The notes under the pieces: generated by a model
What the model was told of the DNA's origin: nothing
Databases searched by the model: none
Seen by the model: only the letters and a program-made list of their open reading frames with translations
In this document: one piece after another, positions 58,685-64,000 of the stretch
Numbering within the stretch: position 1 is the first letter of the stretch
How the letters are laid out: each line of letters starts with the position of its first letter
Origin: Rhodamnia argentea
Taxonomy: Eukaryota > Streptophyta > Magnoliopsida > Myrtales > Myrtaceae
Length of the DNA: 64,000 bases
Assembly: GCF_020921035.1 (NCBI RefSeq)
Contig: NC_063154.1
Location: 5,704,001-5,768,000 of the forward strand
Reading direction: 5' to 3'
Position numbers and translations under genes: made by a program

Positions 58685-60946
58685 TGCCCCAGCAAAGACG
58701 AGGTTCTCCAAAGTGGATCCTTTTGGAGCTTCTCTTGAATCCGAGTGGAATCAAATCATGCAACGCTCATGAGAAACCATAATGACGACTCTCTGGCATT
58801 AAAAGCCGTACCCGCACCTGCAACTTCATCCATTCATGGGAACTTTGGAAATGGAGCTCTGAGACTGAATTTGGGAAAGAAGTTGCAGAGAGAGACTTCC
58901 GTGGGGTCGCAGAGAGTTATGAAGGCACACTGCTGCTGTATTGAAGTTCACATGCTCCGAGGAATTTCAAGAAATGATGAAAGTATGAAGTCAGTAGAGA
59001 ATCATTTAGTGCTGAAAAGCTGGAATCTTTTTGCTAGGGGAAAAAGAAAATTTGGATTTGGTGAAAAGGCGCTTGTGTACGTAATTATGTGTAAGAGAAT
59101 AATGGATCTGGAAAGCGACAGTCGAGACAAGAGAGGCAAGGTGGCAAACCATGAAAATTACATCAATCACAATCATCTGTTGGATCGATATTGAATATGT
59201 CAAGATTAATAGATCCAGGACGGTGTCGGCGGAGTTCCCACGTGTCGACTCAACTCTAGGAATGCGTAGTTTCGGGTGCTCTTGAATTTGAAACCTACCC
59301 TATCCAAATTGATTTCCAATTTTTTTTTTTAATTTGATGTCTACTCTGTAGATCCTGGAATCGACTCAATTCGGTGCAGGCTGGTTCCAAAACGGCCAAT
59401 TTCTTTTGTTCTATTTTTAATTTTCTTACTTCTTAAAAAGAGAAACTTTAATAAAAAAATCTCTTTGTTTATGCAATGTGGAGACGACAGATCAGTCGAA
59501 TACAAAATACAATATAAATTAAAAAAAAAAAAGCAAAAATTAGGGTTTCTCGATTTAGTCCGGCTCCCTAGTTCGGTCCAGTTTCGCACCCTTAATCGAG
59601 AACTGGACTCAATAATAGTCGGTTCTAAACTTTTGAAATCGAGAAGCGGATTAGAATCGGCCGAGAAGGTCGATCCGGTCCGGTTCAAGGATCTTCCTTG
59701 AACCAGTACTCCCTCCAATAAAACCGATTAAATAATGCCTTAATTTTTATTTTTACATAAATTATTTATTTATCTTTTTGTACTTTTAATCTTGTTAACT
59801 TTGGATCCAGAGCTAGGCAGAGAGTCCCATCACCCGTGCACAAGGAGACAAAAGTGGCGGGGCCCCTCTTTGATCCTACGCTACGCGGACTATCCTTGGG
59901 TCCTTCATATGCGCGACGTGGACCGTCGATTCCCCGGCGAAACTCGTTAGTCAACGCAGCTGCGGATTCAAGCGCCAGCGGCAGCTTCTCCCTTGCGCCT
60001 CGGGGATTTGTTTGACCGAGGGGCGGAGGATATCAGCGTCACGTGCCGAGAGCACGTGACCTTCGCCCCTCGAGAAGCTTGGGCAATCGAATCAGGACCT
60101 CCTTTGTACCCTACGTTGAAAGTGCCGAACATCCCCAAAATTAAGCTTTGTCGGCGGAAGCCAAGACCGGCGTCCAATGTGGTACGATTAATTCGAGCGC
60201 ATTGATCATTATTTAGAGACCTAAAAAGTTTCTGAAAATCTCTCTTTCTTTAATGAGAAAAAATCACAATTTTTTCTTTAAATTATACCTACTGTGATAA
60301 AATTACACTAAACTTTTACTAGTAATATAAAAAAAATCTAAATTTATACCCATATGACACATTTATTCCAAATTTTTGTTGTCATCAGAAAAAATTTAAA
60401 GTAAAAACATCACAGAATGCATAGTTTAAATTTCTTAGTGGCTTTTACCAATATCATTTTCGCGTTTTTGGACACGCCGAGCGAGAAATCAGCATCGAAC
60501 GAAGTGCGGCTTCCTGCCTTCCCGGTGGGATTAGTTCTACCTAATCCCGTGTTGTCCGAGAACAAAAGTGATTTCATTGCAATTGGTAGCTTAGCTCTTG
60601 CAGAACCGGACAACCGCCTAATGTCGCTTAGAGAAATAAGAAACCAAAAAGCAAGGATTTGTTTAAGTTTAGGCAGGGGGGAGGACGCGATAGAAAAAGA
60701 TGAAATCTGTGATTAATCTGATTTTTACATGTTCGTGGTAACATGTTGGAGATGTATATGTTGTGGCAGAGGTTGCACATGACATGCCTCGGAAACAATG
60801 CCTTGAGTTATTACAAATAATAATAAAAAAATCAGAGATAAAATCTACATTTAATAATTTGCTTTTTTTGGGCATATAAATACTATGGTGAAGCCCTAAG
60901 CAATCGGCCTCAATGTGCGGCGATTGTGTTCTGCTTCTTTCCACGC

Positions 60947-60951
<5 letters not shown>

Positions 60952-60990
<39 letters not shown>
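60952..60990. repeat. (TA)n microsatellite
   Basis: An uninterrupted run of about 19 TA units. Confidence 0.95.
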
Positions 60991-60992
<2 letters not shown>

Positions 60993-61252
60993 GATGTGGT
61001 AGGATGATCGTTTAGGAAGCACCGACACTTTTCGAAGGCCTCTGTGTTATCTTGTGTTGGCATTCTTTAACATTCTCCGACATGTGATCAATGCACTACA
61101 CATAGTAACTATACTTGAGTCCAGCATTCTGTCATGCCATTTCGACACGTATATAGTCAATTTTACACGTTTTCAATAAATTATGGATTAAAATATAAAT
61201 TTATCATATACCCAATTAGCCAAAAAAAAAATCTAATAATGAATTCCTAATA

Positions 61253-61271
61253 GAAGAAGAAGAAGAAGAAA
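61253..61271. repeat. (AAG)n microsatellite
   Basis: A short run of agaagaagaagaag, six units. Confidence 0.9.
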
Positions 61272-61839
61272 TTTACATATATACATGATAATTTATTATA
61301 TATACATAAAAATATATATTTAATATACATCATAGTCGGCGATGCCGAGAATCTCCGCGTGAATCCTACGTAATCCAATGAGCACCGGCCGGCTGATGCC
61401 CGGTTCATGAGAAAGTGCTGAGTGGTTAGCGGCAAGAGTCTACTAAATTAAATTTCAGCCGACCCTTTGCCGAGAGACGGAGAACCAAGGCCCACGGAAG
61501 CACAATCTTTTATAGCATCCATGGGCCTCAATTTGAGAGACCCATAGTGGGCCGAGAATTGCTTCGTTTGAAAAGCCCAAGCCCAACAGACGATCAAAAG
61601 TATAGGTGGGGGTGGGGTCCAGCTGTTCCCTTCCCAGTCCCATCCCTGTCTTGGTCTGGGCCACGACCCACGAGTCACCGATGCTGCTTCCACGTGGACA
61701 CCGCATGTACAGTTAATTAAGCATTTAGTTAATTACTACCATGACAGCTAAGCGCATGTAATGGCGCCGAAACGGCGCCGTCAGAGCTATTAACAAATAA
61801 CGTTAATATAAAAATAATGAGCTTTTATTTTTGTATTAT

Positions 61840-62555
61840 TAGAAGTTGCAACGTCGCTTTCCTCTCCGCCAAAACTTTCCGTTGTCGTTGTTTGTTCCAC
61901 TGCAGGAGCGGCGACCGACGACGAGCGAGGGTGCCGGCCGGTGGATCGCTCCGCCGTGGAGAGCAGCAACCGCCGACGTTCTCGTCTTCCTACTGAAGGT
62001 GCATTTGCTGTTCGGGGGCTCCCCTTACGGTGCGCGAACTCGATCCGTCGGTCTAAGGTGCTTGTTGTTTTGAGTAGATCACCCCTGTTTCAATGTGGAG
62101 TTTTTGACTCGTGAAGTCGGTGCAATGAGGGCGTGATTGCGGTTTTACGGATGGAGTGGCTTTGTTTCTAGAATGCGGTGGTTGGTTATGCTGAGGAGTG
62201 GTGATGTTCGAGTCAGTAGATAGAGCTAATGAGCTGGTTGGTAGTAGCACAATAGGTGTAGAGACAGAAATGTTGTGTGCTCGAGCGTACCCAGCGATGA
62301 AAAGGAAATGACTTTGAGGTTATGAACGTTAATTTGATTGGATTTTTGGATTTCTTAGTGTTCACAAGTGTATTATCTTTAAATATAGGTTGAATTTCAA
62401 TGAGTTGCTCATATGTTTGAAATGGATTTGATATGTCATGGATATCGGTTCTGCCAATCGGGGAGCATTCTGGGTGTGAACTTTTGTTACTTTTGTTCTT
62501 CTGCAGGTTGTTCTATATATATCCACAGAATTCACTTCCTTTCTTTCTTGGCTAA
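61840..62555 (+). promoter_or_regulatory. Probable 5' leader of the IQD gene, with intron
   Basis: A C/G-rich leader-like stretch (61846-62000) with a plausible donor (ctgaaggtgca, about 61995) and an acceptor (ttctgcag at about 62506) shortly before the IQD start codon. A 5' UTR intron is common in this family. The transcription start is not determined. Confidence 0.35.
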
Positions 62556-63609
62556 ATGGGAAGAACACCAGCAAAATGGTTGAAGACCTTACTCCGTGGC
62601 AAGAAATTGTCAAAGTCTCATTTGCCAAAAGGAGAAGATGTTTCGGTATGATGCCTTTTAAATTAAACAAGCTCTCTTTTCTTATCTCGGAATGTGATAG
62701 ATTTGAAAAACCACACAGCTGCTCCTAGCTAAAGCATCTCATTTCTCGAATGAGTTCAACTGTAGAAGCTTCAGTTGCTTCCATTCCTGTACCGCTCCTT
62801 ATAGTCATAGAGTAAACCTAACATTGGTGTCCAACTGAGGGCATGTGGTCAGTGTGCAGATGGTTTATCATCTAACGGTTAGGTTATGGAGAACTTGTGT
62901 CTTTCTGTAACCGGCTACTGTACATGTGCACAGGAGAAATATCATGAACTGCTGACTGGGGCAGCCTATAGTATTGACAAACTTATTAACAAAGTAGATT
63001 CTCAGTGCAATACTTTCTCTCCATCAGCTGATTCTAGTTCTTGCCCTGGACATCTGTTATTTGTACGTGTCCAAATGAATGGATTGGTTCACTCACTTTA
63101 TACATTCGAAGTTGCCTTACAACTAGTGCCTTTAACTGTTAATTAAATTGAAGAAATTTGTAACGGTAATTGAAATTCTTGTCGTGCTCTGTATCTTCCA
63201 CTCTTTGTTTATTATCAGCATAGTGCTTCTTTGATCTGCTATTCTTTGCAACTCTGTCAACTCTGTTTGTTTAATGTTTGCTATTCTTCATCATCTAATG
63301 GTGTCTCTTCTTTTCTGTGGAAAGAAATCTGGACATAAGGGAGAGGCCTTAGTTCTGTCTAAGACACCCTCAACTGATATTATTGTGGAGACTCCTTCAA
63401 ATTCATTGCCTATTTCTGTTACAAATACTATGAGTGAAGCGGACTTCGGGAAAGGACCAAATGCTATGGCACCTAATGATGCTAATATTCTTTCATCTGA
63501 CAAAGATGGTAACGCACTTACAAATGGTTTGGCCTTATCAGAAGATACTGAAAATGAGAGGCTTCAGCAAGCAGCTACGAAGGCACAGGCTGTGTTTAGA
63601 GGTTATCTG
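62556..63609 (+). CDS. IQ67-domain (IQD) protein, IQD28-30-like, 5' part only
   Basis: IQD proteins bind calmodulin and often associate with microtubules or the plasma membrane. Coding exon 1 (62556-62645) gives the family N-terminus MGRTPAKWLKTLLRGKK, rich in Lys. Exon 2 (63325-63609) is a low-complexity Ser/Thr/Asp linker that ends with the start of the IQ67 domain (ERLQQAATKAQAVFRGYL). The donor ctg|gtaatc at 63609 falls inside the first IQ motif, as is usual in the family. Both exons are phase 0 and give 125 residues before the window runs out of matching exons. The remaining IQ motifs and the C-terminus must lie right of 64000. 63610-64000 is intron, with no coding sequence recognised. 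Confidence 0.85.
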
Positions 63610-64000
63610 GTAATCTTCTGTAACTACAATGTCGGCTCCCCTTTTCTTTGCAATTTATTTAGAGAATCTTCCTTGTGCTATATGTTTCCTCCTGGAAAAA
63701 ATTTCCGAGTTGCTTGTGTCCCTGCAGTACTAATCCTTCGCAGTGCTTCATACATATTTTAAAGCTGTCATTGTTTGTGTATAAATGCAGGAGTTGATTG
63801 AATGAGTTTGTAATAGGTGAAACTAATATTGTCTAGGACCGAATTACCCATTGGAAACGTTAAAATTATGAACTTCTATGGAGCTACTGATTTTTGTTTT
63901 ACTTGCTTGTAGCTTGTCTATTATGTAATCATGCAACTTGATTTAAGAATCAGTAATTTGGAGAGTTTTTCTTACCTTTGAATACATCCTACTGTTAATA

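Larger units (their letters stand above)
58685..61840. other. Intergenic region between the RLK and IQD promoters
   Basis: No convincing gene. The first 300 bp or so are probably the RLK promoter and leader. 59330-59720 carries ggttccaaaac and ggttctaaac-type phrases that look repetitive. Many G-box and ABRE-like cores (cacgtg at 59238, 60041, 60053) are present. Microsatellites are listed separately. 61440-61700 is GC-richer with no domain. Confidence 0.5.

Noticed and set aside
58685..58711. Nine extra N-terminal codons of the LRR kinase
   Set aside because: That start is TTG; the ATG at 58684 gives a normal signal peptide.
58745..59194. 149-codon + frame upstream of the LRR kinase
   Set aside because: No family resemblance, and it lies in the promoter/leader region of the divergent gene; no splice or composition support.
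1..64000. CRISPR arrays, rRNA or tRNA genes
   Set aside because: No regularly spaced repeats with unique spacers, and no rRNA or tRNA signature was recognised; the window is plant nuclear DNA.

Overview
The window is nuclear DNA of a flowering plant, almost certainly a woody eudicot. The genes have spliced GT-AG introns, the products are plant-specific (WRKY factor, SnRK1 gamma-like protein, IQD protein, LRR receptor-like kinase, plant serine carboxypeptidases), and Ty1/copia, other LTR-type and MITE sequences fill the spaces. The overall flavour would suit Myrtales, but nothing seen here proves the family.

Left and centre (1-41 kb) is a tandem array of serine carboxypeptidase-like (SCPL, SCPL45-type) genes on the + strand. 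I find six units. S1 (1973-5442) is a chimeric pseudogene. S2 (13424-15986) is intact. S3 (22103-24637), S4 (25364-27056) and S6 (38397-40954) are pseudogenes. S5 (35107-37674) is intact. The ten exons of S2 and S5 splice to open frames of 481 and 483 codons with the Ser-Asp-His triad, but both carry Ala in place of the conserved Asn of the WLNGG motif. A segment of more than 10 kb (about 5366-16035, again at 27057-37710) is duplicated. It holds a nested, dead copia element (6786-11615 and 28481-33297, with the same GGGTC target duplication) plus the intact SCPL gene. The left 2 kb looks like the end of another LTR element that cuts S1 in intron 2. The stretch 17.1-22.1 kb is transposon debris with a GC-rich low-complexity core.

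From 41 to 47.7 kb the DNA is gene-free and holds MITEs. Four copies of one foldback family with Mutator-like target duplications lie between 43.2 and 52.0 kb.

The right third (47.7-64 kb) is ordinary gene space. It holds a group IIb WRKY gene (WRKY72/61 clade, +), a KING1-like CBS-domain gene (+), a probable inactive LRR receptor-like kinase of the At3g03770 type (-, tail-to-tail with the CBS gene), and the first two coding exons of an IQD gene (+) that runs off the right end. These genes share no obvious pathway. The SCPL array is the evolving accessory part, shaped by unequal exchange, transposon insertion and pseudogenization.
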